In this document: one piece after another, positions 26,328 through 34,218 of the stretch | Numbering within the stretch: the stretch's first letter is position 1 | Layout: each line of letters starts with the position of its first letter | Origin: Streptomyces purpureus | GTDB lineage: Bacteria > Actinomycetota > Actinomycetes > Streptomycetales > Streptomycetaceae | Direction of reading: 5' to 3' | Assembly (NCBI RefSeq): GCF_014648195.1 | Contig: NZ_BMQQ01000009.1 | Coordinates: 130,770-194,769 of the forward strand | Length of the DNA stretch: 64,000 nt | Notes under the pieces: generated by a model | The model's database searches: none | The model's input: the letters and a program-made list of their open reading frames with translations, nothing else | Told to the model about the DNA's origin: nothing | Program-made: the position numbers and the translations under genes

Positions 26328-26837
26328 GTGCCGAAACCGCTCAGCCTCCCCTTCGACCCGATCGCCCGCGCGGACGAGCTCTGGCAGAACCGCTGGGGCC
26401 CCGTGCCGTCGATGGCCGCGATCACCTCGATCATGCGCGCCCACCAGATCCTGCTCGCCGAGGTCGACGCGGTCGTCAAGCCGTACGGACTGACCTTCGC
26501 CCGCTACGAGGCGCTGGTCCTGCTCACCTTCTCCAAGGCCGGTGAGCTGCCGATGTCCAAGATCGGCGAGCGGCTGATGGTCCACCCCACGTCGGTGACG
26601 AACACCGTCGACCGGCTGGTGCGGTCCGGCCTGGTCTCCAAGCGCCCCAACCCCAACGACGGGCGCGGCACGCTGGCCTCCATCACGGACAAGGGCCGCG
26701 AGGTGGTCGAGGCGGCCACCCGCGACCTGATGGAGATGGACTTCGGGCTCGGGGTGTACGACGCGGAGGAGTGCGCCGAGATCTTCGCCCTCCTGCGCCC
26801 CCTGCGGGTCGCGGCGCACGATTTCGACGAGGGGTAG
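26328..26837 (+). CDS. MarR-family regulator
   Basis: This MarR regulator of 169 residues begins MPKPLSLPFDPIARADELW. The HTH region is LPMSKIGERLMVHPTSVTNTVDRLVRSGLV and the wing NPNDGRGTLASIT. By gene order it corresponds to S. coelicolor SCO5413. GTG 26328 lies 9 bp after the stop of the MFS gene, which suggests that it controls that exporter. A DUF3817 gene and icmA follow, so a role at the icmA palindrome is possible but unproven. Confidence 0.9.
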   Translation: MPKPLSLPFDPIARADELWQNRWGPVPSMAAITSIMRAHQILLAEVDAVVKPYGLTFARYEALVLLTFSKAGELPMSKIGERLMVHPTSVTNTVDRLVRSGLVSKRPNPNDGRGTLASITDKGREVVEAATRDLMEMDFGLGVYDAEECAEIFALLRPLRVAAHDFDEG

Positions 26838-26888
26838 CCCCCCGGCCCCCGCGAAGATCGCCCGGAACGGCCCGTTACGCTCGATGCC

Positions 26889-27221
26889 ATGAAAAAGAGC
26901 GTGCTGACCCGCTACCGGGTCATGGCCCTGGTGACCGCCGTGATGCTGCTGGTGCTCTGCACCTGCATGGTTTTCAAGTACGGCTTCGACACGGGCGAGG
27001 ATGTGACCTTCGCGGTCTCCCAGGCCCACGGCGTGCTCTACATCATCTACCTGATCTTCGCCTTCGACCTGGGCTCCAAGGCGAAGTGGCCGTTCGGCAA
27101 GCTCCTGTGGATCCTGCTCTCCGGGACGATTCCTTTCGCCGCTTTCTTCGTCGAGCGCAAGGTCGTCCGCGAGACGCTTCCGCTGGTCAGCGGCGCGGAG
27201 CCGGCTCCCGCCAAGGCCTGA
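26889..27221 (+). CDS. DUF3817 small membrane protein (paralogue)
   Basis: This membrane protein of 110 residues has segments at about 10-30 (VMALVTAVMLLVLCTCMVF), 47-65 (AHGVLYIIYLIFAFDLG) and 72-92 (LLWILLSGTIPFAAFFVE), ending in a polar tail. It shares the HGxLYxxY and P-(L/F)-(G/A)-x-F-F-(A/V)-(D/E)-R-K features with the gene at 22902. ATG 26889 is the only sensible start. It lies between a MarR gene and icmA and has its own terminator. The function is unknown. Confidence 0.85.
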   Translation: MKKSVLTRYRVMALVTAVMLLVLCTCMVFKYGFDTGEDVTFAVSQAHGVLYIIYLIFAFDLGSKAKWPFGKLLWILLSGTIPFAAFFVERKVVRETLPLVSGAEPAPAKA

Positions 27222-27225
27222 CCCC

Positions 27226-27253
27226 AAGCCTCCGCACAAATGTGCGGAGGCTT
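27226..27253 (+). terminator. 12-bp stem terminator upstream of icmA
   Basis: AAGCCTCCGCAC (27226-27237) and its perfect complement (27242-27253) flank a 4-nt AAAT loop, 5 bp after the DUF3817 stop. It separates that gene from icmA. Confidence 0.85.
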
Positions 27254-27262
27254 CCCATCGAC

Positions 27263-27286
27263 ATTTACTAGGACGTCCTAGTAAAT
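27263..27286. promoter_or_regulatory. Perfect 24-bp palindrome upstream of icmA, candidate operator
   Basis: The half site ATTTACTAGGAC (27263-27274) is followed directly by its exact complement (27275-27286). The palindrome ends 8 bp before the icmA ATG and probably overlaps the promoter -10 region. Size and symmetry suit a TetR-type dimer pair acting as repressor. No TetR gene is adjacent; the nearest in the window is at 33359. Confidence 0.75.
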
Positions 27287-27294
27287 TCGAGGGT

Positions 27295-28995
27295 ATGGAC
27301 GCTGACGCCATCGAGGAGGGCCGCCGACGCTGGCAGGCCCGTTACGACGCGGCCCGCAAGCGCGACGCCGACTTCACCACGCTCTCCGGTGATCCCGTGG
27401 AGCCGGTCTACGGGCCCCGGCCCGGTGACACCTACGAGGGCTTCGAGCGGATCGGCTGGCCCGGTGAGTACCCCTTCACCCGCGGCCTCCACCCGACCGG
27501 CTACCGCGGCCGCACCTGGACGATCCGGCAGTTCGCCGGGTTCGGCAACGCCGAGCAGACCAACGAGCGGTACAAGATGATCCTGGCGGCCGGCGGTGGC
27601 GGGCTCTCCGTCGCCTTCGACATGCCGACGCTCATGGGCCGCGACTCCGACGACCCCCGCTCCCTCGGCGAGGTCGGCCACTGCGGCGTCGCCATCGACT
27701 CCGCAGCCGACATGGAGGTCCTCTTCAAGGACATCCCGCTCGGCGACGTCACGACTTCCATGACCATCAGCGGGCCCGCCGTGCCCGTCTTCTGCATGTA
27801 CCTGGTCGCCGCCGAGCGCCAGGGTGTCGACCCGGGCGTCCTCAACGGCACGCTCCAGACCGACATCTTCAAGGAGTACATCGCGCAGAAGGAGTGGCTC
27901 TTCCAGCCCGAGCCCCATCTGCGTCTGATCGGCGACCTGATGGAGCACTGCGCCTCCGCCATCCCCGCCTACAAGCCGCTCTCCGTCTCCGGCTACCACA
28001 TCCGCGAGGCCGGTGCGACGGCCGCGCAGGAGCTCGCGTACACCCTCGCCGACGGCTTCGGCTACGTCGAGCTCGGCCTCTCCCGCGGCCTGGACGTCGA
28101 CGTCTTCGCGCCCGGCCTCTCCTTCTTCTTCGACGCGCACCTCGACTTCTTCGAGGAGATCGCCAAGTTCCGCGCCGCCCGCCGGATCTGGGCGCGCTGG
28201 ATGAAGGAGGTGTACGGCGCCAAGACCGACAAGGCCCAGTGGCTGCGCTTCCACACCCAGACCGCCGGTGTCTCGCTCACCGCCCAGCAGCCGTACAACA
28301 ACGTGGTCCGCACCGCCGTCGAGGCGCTCGCGGCCGTCCTCGGCGGCACCAACTCCCTGCACACCAACGCCCTCGACGAGACCCTCGCGCTCCCCAGCGA
28401 GCAGGCGGCCGAGATCGCGCTGCGGACCCAGCAGGTCCTGATGGAGGAGACCGGCGTCGCCAACGTCGCCGACCCGCTGGGCGGCGCCTGGTACGTCGAG
28501 CAGCTCACCGACCGGATCGAGGCCGAGGCCGAGAAGATCTTCGACCAGATCAAGGAGCGGGGCCTGCGCGCCCACCCGGACGGCAAGCACCCGATCGGGC
28601 CGATCACCTCCGGCATCCTGCGCGGTATCGAGGACGGCTGGTTCACCGGAGAGATCGCCGAGTCCGCCTTCCGCTACCAGCAGTCGCTGGAGAAGGGCGA
28701 CAAGCGGGTCGTCGGCGTCAACGTCCACCACGGCTCGGTCACCGGCGACCTGGAGATCCTGCGGGTCAGCCACGAGGTCGAGTGGGAGCAGGTCCGGGTA
28801 CTCGGCGAGCGCAAGGGCCGCCGGGACGACGCCAAGGTGCGCGCCTCGCTGGAGGCGATGCTGACGGCGGCCCGGGACGGCTCCAACATGATCGCGCCGA
28901 TGCTGGACGCCGTACGGGCGGAGGCCACCCTCGGCGAGATCTGCGACGCGCTGCGGGACGAGTGGGGCACGTACACCGAGCCCCCAGGCTTCTAG
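27295..28995 (+). CDS. icmA: Isobutyryl-CoA mutase large subunit IcmA
   Basis: This catalytic subunit of 566 residues belongs to the adenosylcobalamin-dependent isobutyryl-CoA mutase, which interconverts isobutyryl-CoA and n-butyryl-CoA. It is a methylmalonyl-CoA-mutase-type TIM barrel without the C-terminal B12-binding domain, as expected for IcmA. Phe80 (RQF80AGF) and Gln198 (YIAQ198KE) replace the Tyr and Arg that methylmalonyl-CoA mutases use to bind the substrate carboxylate. This is the known fingerprint of IcmA, and the length is identical to the S. cinnamonensis enzyme. The small subunit IcmB is not in the window. It is monocistronic between two terminators, under a 24-bp palindrome, with a weak GAGGG next to ATG 27295. 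Confidence 0.97.
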   Translation: MDADAIEEGRRRWQARYDAARKRDADFTTLSGDPVEPVYGPRPGDTYEGFERIGWPGEYPFTRGLHPTGYRGRTWTIRQFAGFGNAEQTNERYKMILAAGGGGLSVAFDMPTLMGRDSDDPRSLGEVGHCGVAIDSAADMEVLFKDIPLGDVTTSMTISGPAVPVFCMYLVAAERQGVDPGVLNGTLQTDIFKEYIAQKEWLFQPEPHLRLIGDLMEHCASAIPAYKPLSVSGYHIREAGATAAQELAYTLADGFGYVELGLSRGLDVDVFAPGLSFFFDAHLDFFEEIAKFRAARRIWARWMKEVYGAKTDKAQWLRFHTQTAGVSLTAQQPYNNVVRTAVEALAAVLGGTNSLHTNALDETLALPSEQAAEIALRTQQVLMEETGVANVADPLGGAWYVEQLTDRIEAEAEKIFDQIKERGLRAHPDGKHPIGPITSGILRGIEDGWFTGEIAESAFRYQQSLEKGDKRVVGVNVHHGSVTGDLEILRVSHEVEWEQVRVLGERKGRRDDAKVRASLEAMLTAARDGSNMIAPMLDAVRAEATLGEICDALRDEWGTYTEPPGF

Positions 28996-29016
28996 CCCCC
29001 GTCATGAGAACGCGGG

Positions 29017-29046
29017 AGGCGGCGCCCCATCCCCCCGGCGCCGCCT
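29017..29046. terminator. Hairpin between icmA and the convergent kinase gene
   Basis: AGGCGGCGCC at 29017-29026 pairs perfectly with 29037-29046, with further pairing of GGGAGGC and GCCTCCC as an alternative outer stem. It lies between two convergent stop codons, so it can serve both genes. Confidence 0.75.
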
Positions 29047-29059
29047 CGCGCCTCCCGCC

Positions 29060-30472
29060 TCACGCCTCCCCTCCCGCCGGACGTTTCGCGCCCGGCGGGA
29101 GCGGGAGGCGGAACAGCGCCCCGCCGCCCGGGGCGTTCTCGGCCGTCAGGTCCGTGGCGTGGGCGCGGGCGATCTGGCGGGCCATGGCGAGGCCCAGGCC
29201 CGAGCCGGGCAGGGCGCGGGCCGACTCGGCGCGGTAGAAGCGGTCGAAGACGTACGGCAAGTCCTCCGGCGCGATTCCGGGGCCGTGGTCCCGTACCGTC
29301 AGCGCCCGGGGCGTCAGCTCGACCTCGACCGGCCCGCCCGGCGGGCTGAACTTGGCGGCGTTGTCGAGCAGATTGGTCAGCAGCCGCGAGAGTCTGGCCG
29401 GCACCCCCGGCATCGTCAGCTCCGCCGCTTCCTCCTCGACCAGGGTCCGGAACTCCACGCCGGGCCAGTGCGCCCGGGCGGACGCCACCGCGTACGCGAG
29501 CAGCGCCGCCGGCCGTACGTCCTCCACCAGCGGCTGCGGCTCCTCGTCCCTCGCCAGTTCGATCAGGTCGTTGACCAGGCCCGTCACCTCCCGCAGCTGC
29601 CGGCCGAGCGCCGCCGACGCTCGCTCGCGCCGCGCCGGGTCGAGCCGGTCCGCCCGGGCCAGCAGCTCCGCGTTGGTGCGCAGCGCCGTCAGCGGGGTGC
29701 GCAGTTCGTGCGAGGCGTCCGCCACCAGCCGCCGCTGTGCGGTGACCGACTGCTCCAGCTCACCCAGCATCGTGTTGAACGTCGCGGCCAGCCGGGTCAC
29801 CTCGTCCTCGCGGCCCGGCGGGCCCGGCGGCAGTTCGATGCGGTGGCGCGGGTCCCGGGTCGCGGCGATCCGCTCGGCCGTCGCGGTCAGCCGGGCCACC
29901 GGCGCAAGTCCTGTCCGGGACACCGCGTAGCCGAGCCCGGCGGCGAGCAGCACCCCGGCGCCGCCGACCAGCGCGAGCAGGCCCGCCGCCTGCCGTACGC
30001 CCTGCTCGACCGTGTCCGCCCGCAGCGCGACCTGAAGCGCCTTCCCCTTGCCGAACGGCGTGGTCAGCATCCGGCCGGGCCGGCCGTCCAGGGTGATGTC
30101 GCGGTAGTACGGGGCCCGCTGCCCGGCCGCCACCTCGCGCACCGGCTCCGAGACCGGCAGCAGGTACGGCTCCGCCGGGTCGGCGGCCGGGTCCGCGGGA
30201 ACGATCTGGGCGCAGGCGGGGGCGGACAGGAACCGGCACTCCCCGGCGAGGACGCCGGGCGCCGCGCCTCGGTTCTGCTGGGTGGCCAGGGTCGCCGACT
30301 GGGTGAGGTTCAGTTGGAGCTGGTGGTACAGCTCGTAGCGGATCACGGCGAACGCCGCCGCGCACACCCCCACCGCGACCAGCGCGACGGCCGTCGACGC
30401 GGCGACGGCGAGCCGGGTGCGCAGCGGCCGGTACCGCCGCCACCTGGCGCCCAGCCGGCGCCGGGCGCTCAC
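29060..30472 (-). CDS. Sensor histidine kinase (HAMP-HisKA type)
   Basis: This kinase has 470 residues. Membrane segments lie at about 18-41 and 163-185 and enclose an extracytoplasmic sensor domain of about 120 residues with two Cys (GECRFLSAPACAQI). A HAMP linker follows, then the phosphoacceptor His255 in DASHELRTPLTAL, the N box NLLDNAAKFSP and G boxes DHGPGIAP and GSGLGLA. GTG 30472 overlaps the stop of the regulator gene by 4 bp. The signal is unknown. The pair diverges from the MurG-like/LegB-like genes and may control them. Confidence 0.93.
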   Translation of the reverse strand: MSARRRLGARWRRYRPLRTRLAVAASTAVALVAVGVCAAAFAVIRYELYHQLQLNLTQSATLATQQNRGAAPGVLAGECRFLSAPACAQIVPADPAADPAEPYLLPVSEPVREVAAGQRAPYYRDITLDGRPGRMLTTPFGKGKALQVALRADTVEQGVRQAAGLLALVGGAGVLLAAGLGYAVSRTGLAPVARLTATAERIAATRDPRHRIELPPGPPGREDEVTRLAATFNTMLGELEQSVTAQRRLVADASHELRTPLTALRTNAELLARADRLDPARRERASAALGRQLREVTGLVNDLIELARDEEPQPLVEDVRPAALLAYAVASARAHWPGVEFRTLVEEEAAELTMPGVPARLSRLLTNLLDNAAKFSPPGGPVEVELTPRALTVRDHGPGIAPEDLPYVFDRFYRAESARALPGSGLGLAMARQIARAHATDLTAENAPGGGALFRLPLPPGAKRPAGGEA

Positions 30473-31155
30473 GACTCGTCCAGCCGGTAGCCGACGCCGT
30501 GCACGGTGTGGACCAGCCTGGGTTCGCCGCCCGCCTCCAGCTTGCGGCGCAGGTATCCGACGTAGACGGCGAGGGAGTTGGAGTCCGGGCCGAAGTCCTG
30601 GCCCCACACCCGCTCCAGGATCAGCTCCCGGGGCAGCACCTGGCGCGGATGGCGCAGCAGCAGGTCCAGCAGCGCGAACTCGGTACGGCTGAACTCCAGC
30701 GGACGGCCGCCCCGGCTGCCGGTCCTCGTCTCCGGATCCACCAGCAGGTCCGCGAACCCGAGCGCCACCGGCTCGTGCGGGCCGGGCGCCGTCCGGCGCA
30801 GCAGCGCCCGCAGCCGCGCGGTCAGTTCGTCGAGCGCGAACGGCTTCACCAGATAGTCGTCCGCGCCCGCGTCCAGGCCGTCGACGCGCTCGCTCACCGA
30901 GCCGAGCGCGGTCAGCACGATCACCGGTGTCCGGTCGTCGAGGGCGCGCAGGCGGCGGCAGACGGCGAGCCCGTCCAGTACGGGCATCATCACGTCGAGG
31001 ACGATCGCGTCCGGCTGCCAGTCGGCCACGGCGGAGAGCGCGGCCAGCCCGTCGGCGGCGCCGCGCACCTCGTACCCCTCCACCGCCAGGCCGTCCTCCA
31101 GGGCGGCCCGGACCTCCGGCTCGTCGTCGACCACCAGGATCTTCGCTGCGCTCAT
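30469..31155 (-). CDS. OmpR-family response regulator
   Basis: This response regulator of 228 residues has acidic pocket residues near 10-12 (VVDDEP), phosphoacceptor Asp54 (IVLDVMMP), Thr82 and Lys104 (LVKPF). A C-terminal OmpR/PhoB winged helix ends in RLVHTVHGVGYRL. ATG 31155 is the start. It is the first gene of the operon with the kinase. The 64-bp divergent region upstream holds two CTCTTAGA direct repeats with 11-bp spacing, the arrangement that OmpR-type dimers bind, so autoregulation is likely. Confidence 0.95.
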   Translation of the reverse strand: MSAAKILVVDDEPEVRAALEDGLAVEGYEVRGAADGLAALSAVADWQPDAIVLDVMMPVLDGLAVCRRLRALDDRTPVIVLTALGSVSERVDGLDAGADDYLVKPFALDELTARLRALLRRTAPGPHEPVALGFADLLVDPETRTGSRGGRPLEFSRTEFALLDLLLRHPRQVLPRELILERVWGQDFGPDSNSLAVYVGYLRRKLEAGGEPRLVHTVHGVGYRLDES

Positions 31156-31177
31156 GGGCCCAGCCTGCCAAAGCGGT

Positions 31178-31196
31178 CTCTTAGAACCCTCTTAGA
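31178..31196. promoter_or_regulatory. Direct repeats CTCTTAGA x2 with 11-bp phasing, candidate OmpR-type binding site
   Basis: CTCTTAGA occurs at 31178-31185 and again at 31189-31196, one helical turn apart, between the regulator gene (start 31155) and the MurG-like gene (start 31220). This is the only part of the 64-bp spacer with clear structure, and it could control both directions. Confidence 0.65.
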
Positions 31197-31219
31197 CCGC
31201 CCCGGGACCGTGCCGTGCC

Positions 31220-32341
31220 ATGCGCACTCCACTGTCAGTCGTGATCGGGGCGGGAGGCACGGGTGGCCACATCTATCCCGGGCTCGCCCTCGCCGACGCC
31301 CTGCGCCGGGCCGCGCCCGGCGCCGTCATCTCCTTCGTCGGGACCCGCCGGGGCCTGGAGACCGAGCTGATACCGGCCGCCGGGTACCCGCTGCACACCG
31401 TCGACATGATCCCCTTCGACCCGGCGCTCGGCGCCCGGCGCTACCTCCTGCCCGCCGCCCTGCTGAAGTCGGCCGCCCAGTGCCGGACCGTCCTGCGTGA
31501 CCAGGGCGCGCAGGTGGCGGTCGGCATGGGCGGCTACCCCAGCGCACCGGTCGTCCTCGGCGCCCGGACGGCCGGCCTGCCGTGTCTGATCCACGAGTCC
31601 AACGCCGTACCGGGCCGGGCCAACCAGTTCGCCGCCCGCCTCACCCCGCACATCGCCGTCGCCTTCGACACCGGCCACCTCCCCGGCGCCGTCACCACCG
31701 GCATGCCGATCGCCGCCTCCCTGGCCGCCCTCGACCGGGAGGCGCTGCGCCCGGCCGCCCGGCGGGAGCTGCAGGTCCCCGACGGGGCACGGCTCGTGCT
31801 GTTCAACGGCGGCAGCCTGGGCGCCGCCCGGCTCACCGAGGCGGCGCTCGGGCTCGCCGAGCGCTGGCGCCACCGGCGCGACGTCCATCTCCTCGTCAAG
31901 ACCGGACCGGCCGCCCTCGACGCGACCCGGCGCGCGCTCGACGGCAACCCGGTCGCCCGCGCGGTCCGCTACCTGGACCGGATGGACCTGGCCTACGCAG
32001 CCGCCGACCTCGTGGTCTGCCGGGCCGGTTCGGCGACCGTCGCCGAGCTGGCGACCACCGGCGTCCCCGCCGTCCTGGTGCCGTACCCGCACGCACCCGG
32101 CGACCACCAGACCCACAACGCCCGGGTCCTCACCGACGCCGGCGCGGGACTGCTCCTGGCCGACGCCGACACCACCGCGGACCGGCTCGCCGCGCTCGTC
32201 GAGCCGCTGCTCGCCGACCCGGCCCGGCTCGCCGCGATGAGCGGCGCCGCCACCCCCGGCCCGCACGCCCGCGCCGCCGACCTGCTCGCCGAGCGGGTCC
32301 TCGCCCTCGCTTCCCGCACCGCCAAGGAGTACGCACGATGA
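31220..32341 (+). CDS. MurG-like glycosyltransferase (GT28 paralogue)
   Basis: This GT-B glycosyltransferase of 373 residues resembles MurG, which adds GlcNAc to lipid I in peptidoglycan synthesis. The N-terminal loop is G-A-G-G-T-G-G-H-I-Y-P (10-20). HESNAVPGRAN replaces the usual HEQNxxxGxxN, the second glycine loop is NGGSLGAARL, and the UDP-sugar site has PHAPGDHQTHNARVL. It is not next to other cell-wall genes, so it is probably a second copy with a special role and not the housekeeping MurG (inference). ATG 31220 is the start. The next gene overlaps its stop by 4 bp (ATGA). Confidence 0.85.
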   Translation: MRTPLSVVIGAGGTGGHIYPGLALADALRRAAPGAVISFVGTRRGLETELIPAAGYPLHTVDMIPFDPALGARRYLLPAALLKSAAQCRTVLRDQGAQVAVGMGGYPSAPVVLGARTAGLPCLIHESNAVPGRANQFAARLTPHIAVAFDTGHLPGAVTTGMPIAASLAALDREALRPAARRELQVPDGARLVLFNGGSLGAARLTEAALGLAERWRHRRDVHLLVKTGPAALDATRRALDGNPVARAVRYLDRMDLAYAAADLVVCRAGSATVAELATTGVPAVLVPYPHAPGDHQTHNARVLTDAGAGLLLADADTTADRLAALVEPLLADPARLAAMSGAATPGPHARAADLLAERVLALASRTAKEYAR

Positions 32342-33327
32342 CCACGACGAACTGGAACGACCGCACCGTCCTCGTCACCGGGGCGGAGGGTTTCATCGGC
32401 TCCACCCTGGTGGACCTGCTCGTCGAACGGGGCGCCCGGGTGCGGGCGTTCGTCCACTACAAGCCGTACGGCGACAAGGGCAATCTGGCGCACCGCCGGG
32501 ACGACGTGGAGCTGATCGCCGGTGACGTGCGCGACCCGGGGCGGGTGGCGGACGCCGTCGCCGGCTGCGACACCGTCTTCCACCTGGCCGCCCTGATCGG
32601 CATCCCGTACAGCTACGACTCGCCCGGCGCGTATGTGCAGACCAATGTCGTCGGTACGGAGAACGTCGCCGAGGCCTGCCGCCGCCATCAGGTGCGCCGC
32701 CTCGTCCACACCTCCACCAGCGAGGTGTACGGCACGGCCCGCACCGCCCCGATCGGCGAGGACCACCCGCTCCAGCCGCAGTCGCCGTACTCCGCCTCGA
32801 AGATCGGCGCCGACATGATGGCGCTGTCCCACTGGCACGCCTTCGAACTGCCGGTGACCGTGGTCCGTCCCTTCAACACCTACGGACCGCGCCAGTCGGC
32901 CCGTGCGGTGATCCCCACGATCCTCGCCCAACTGCACGCCGGAGCACGGCAGATCAAACTCGGTTCGCTGACGCCCACGCGCGACTTCACGTATGTCACC
33001 GACACCGCGCGGGGGTTCCTGGCGGCGGCGGAGTGCGACCGGGCGCTCGGTCAGGTCGTCAACCTCGGTTCGGGGCAGGAGATCGCCGTCGGTGAGCTGG
33101 CGCGCAAGCTGATCGAGGCCTCGGGGCGGGACGCCGAGGTCGTGGTCGACCCGGCCCGGCTGCGGCCCGCCGGGAGCGAGGTGGAGCGGCTGCTGTCGGA
33201 CAACGGCCGGGCGCGCGCCTGGACCGGCTGGCGGCCGGAGGTGCCGCTGGAGGAGGGGCTGAAGCTCACCTCGGAGTGGATCGCGGAGCACCTCGGTCTC
33301 TTCGCGGCCGACCGCTACCAGGTCTGA
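32338..33327 (+). CDS. NAD-dependent nucleotide-sugar epimerase/dehydratase, LegB-like
   Basis: This extended short-chain dehydrogenase has 329 residues. The Rossmann motif is G15-A-E-G18-F-I-G21, the catalytic region is STSEVYG (126-132), and Tyr151/Lys155 sit in SPYSASK. The order TSTSEVYGTA, PLQPQSPYSASKIGAD, RPFNTYGPRQSARAVIPTI is what I know from LegB, the 4,6-dehydratase of legionaminic-acid synthesis. The exact sugar nucleotide is uncertain. ATG 32338 overlaps the MurG-like stop by 4 bp, so the pair likely makes and transfers a modified amino sugar. No other legionaminic genes are present. Confidence 0.85.
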   Translation: MTTTNWNDRTVLVTGAEGFIGSTLVDLLVERGARVRAFVHYKPYGDKGNLAHRRDDVELIAGDVRDPGRVADAVAGCDTVFHLAALIGIPYSYDSPGAYVQTNVVGTENVAEACRRHQVRRLVHTSTSEVYGTARTAPIGEDHPLQPQSPYSASKIGADMMALSHWHAFELPVTVVRPFNTYGPRQSARAVIPTILAQLHAGARQIKLGSLTPTRDFTYVTDTARGFLAAAECDRALGQVVNLGSGQEIAVGELARKLIEASGRDAEVVVDPARLRPAGSEVERLLSDNGRARAWTGWRPEVPLEEGLKLTSEWIAEHLGLFAADRYQV

Positions 33328-33358
33328 GCGACCTGCCGGCTCCCGGCGCCCGCGGCCG

Positions 33359-33988
33359 TCACGAGGCGGCCGCGGCGGCGCCGAGGCCGCCGATGAGCAG
33401 CGCCGTGAAGCGCTGGACCCAGGCCTCGTCGACCGGTTCCGCGCTCACCAGCGCCCGGTGCACCACCGCGCCCGCGATCACGTCGAAGATCAGGTCGTCG
33501 GTGGCGTCCGTGGCGAGCGGGTCGCGGCCGGCGGGGAGTTCGCCGCGGGCCTGGGCGCGCTGGCGGCCCTCCAGGACGAGCCGCTTCTGCCGGTCCACGA
33601 TCGAGAGCCTGATCCGCTCGCGCAGCGGCTGGTCGCGGGTGGACTCGGCGACCACCGCCATGAGGGCCGTGCGGGTCTCCGGCCGCTCGAGCAGCGCCGC
33701 GAATTGCAGGACCACATGCTCGATGTCGGCCTGGAGGCTGCCGAGATCGGGCAGTTCGAGTTCGTCGAAGAGCACGGCGACGGCGTCGACGACGAGTTCG
33801 TTCTTGCCGGCCCAGCGCCGGTAGAGGGTCGTCTTGGCGACCTTGGCGCGGCTGGCCACGTCGCCCATCGTCAGCTTCGACCAGCCCAGCTCGACCAGGG
33901 CCGCCCTGGTCGCCTCCAGGATGGCGGCGTCCGCCTCCAGGGAGCGGGGGCGTCCGGTACGGCTGCGGGACGTGGTGCGGCTACACAT
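33359..33988 (-). CDS. TetR-family regulator
   Basis: This TetR regulator of 209 residues has the HTH LTMGDVASRAKVAKTTLYRRWAGKNELVVDAV near residues 35-66 and an all-helical ligand domain. I choose ATG 33988 (MCSRTTSRSRTGRPRS). The frame remains open to 34051, but that part overlaps promoter-like sequence. It diverges from the thioredoxin-TPR gene, with inverted repeats in the 230-bp spacer, including one directly upstream of its start. The ligand is unknown. Confidence 0.88.
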   Translation of the reverse strand: MCSRTTSRSRTGRPRSLEADAAILEATRAALVELGWSKLTMGDVASRAKVAKTTLYRRWAGKNELVVDAVAVLFDELELPDLGSLQADIEHVVLQFAALLERPETRTALMAVVAESTRDQPLRERIRLSIVDRQKRLVLEGRQRAQARGELPAGRDPLATDATDDLIFDVIAGAVVHRALVSAEPVDEAWVQRFTALLIGGLGAAAAAS

Positions 33989-34000
33989 GACGGTTGACCA

Positions 34001-34105
34001 TACCGGCGAGTAGGTAACGCGCCAGGGGGGCGGTGCTGTGAGCCAGTTCACCCCTTCGAGTCCGGACGGCCGGCGGGCGATCCAGTTACGCTACGACCCG
34101 TAGCG
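34001..34105. promoter_or_regulatory. Two candidate TetR operators in the divergent region
   Basis: Site 1 at 34001-34017 reads TACC-N8/9-GGTA and lies 13 bp upstream of the TetR start. Site 2 at 34089-34105 is CGCTACG-ACC-CGTAGCG, a perfect 7-bp inverted repeat with a 3-bp spacer, 114 bp before the thioredoxin-TPR gene. Either could bind the TetR product. Confidence 0.45.
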
Positions 34106-34218
34106 AAAGGCCTGAGCGGCCCCAGCGACAACCACTGGCGCCAGGTGGGGACCCGGCGCCGACCACGAGGTGGCAAGAGGCTTACCGGTTACGCGCGCGG
34201 AAGGGGGAGGATGTACGT

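Noticed and set aside
23781..27311. Single leftward frame of 1176 codons
   Set aside because: Only its last third is the ArsR-type protein. The rest is antisense to the MFS, MarR and DUF3817 genes and is Gly/Glu/Arg low complexity.
27295..28995. Annotation as methylmalonyl-CoA mutase
   Set aside because: No B12-binding domain, and Phe80/Gln198 fit isobutyryl-CoA mutase. Methylmalonyl-CoA mutase would have Tyr and Arg there.
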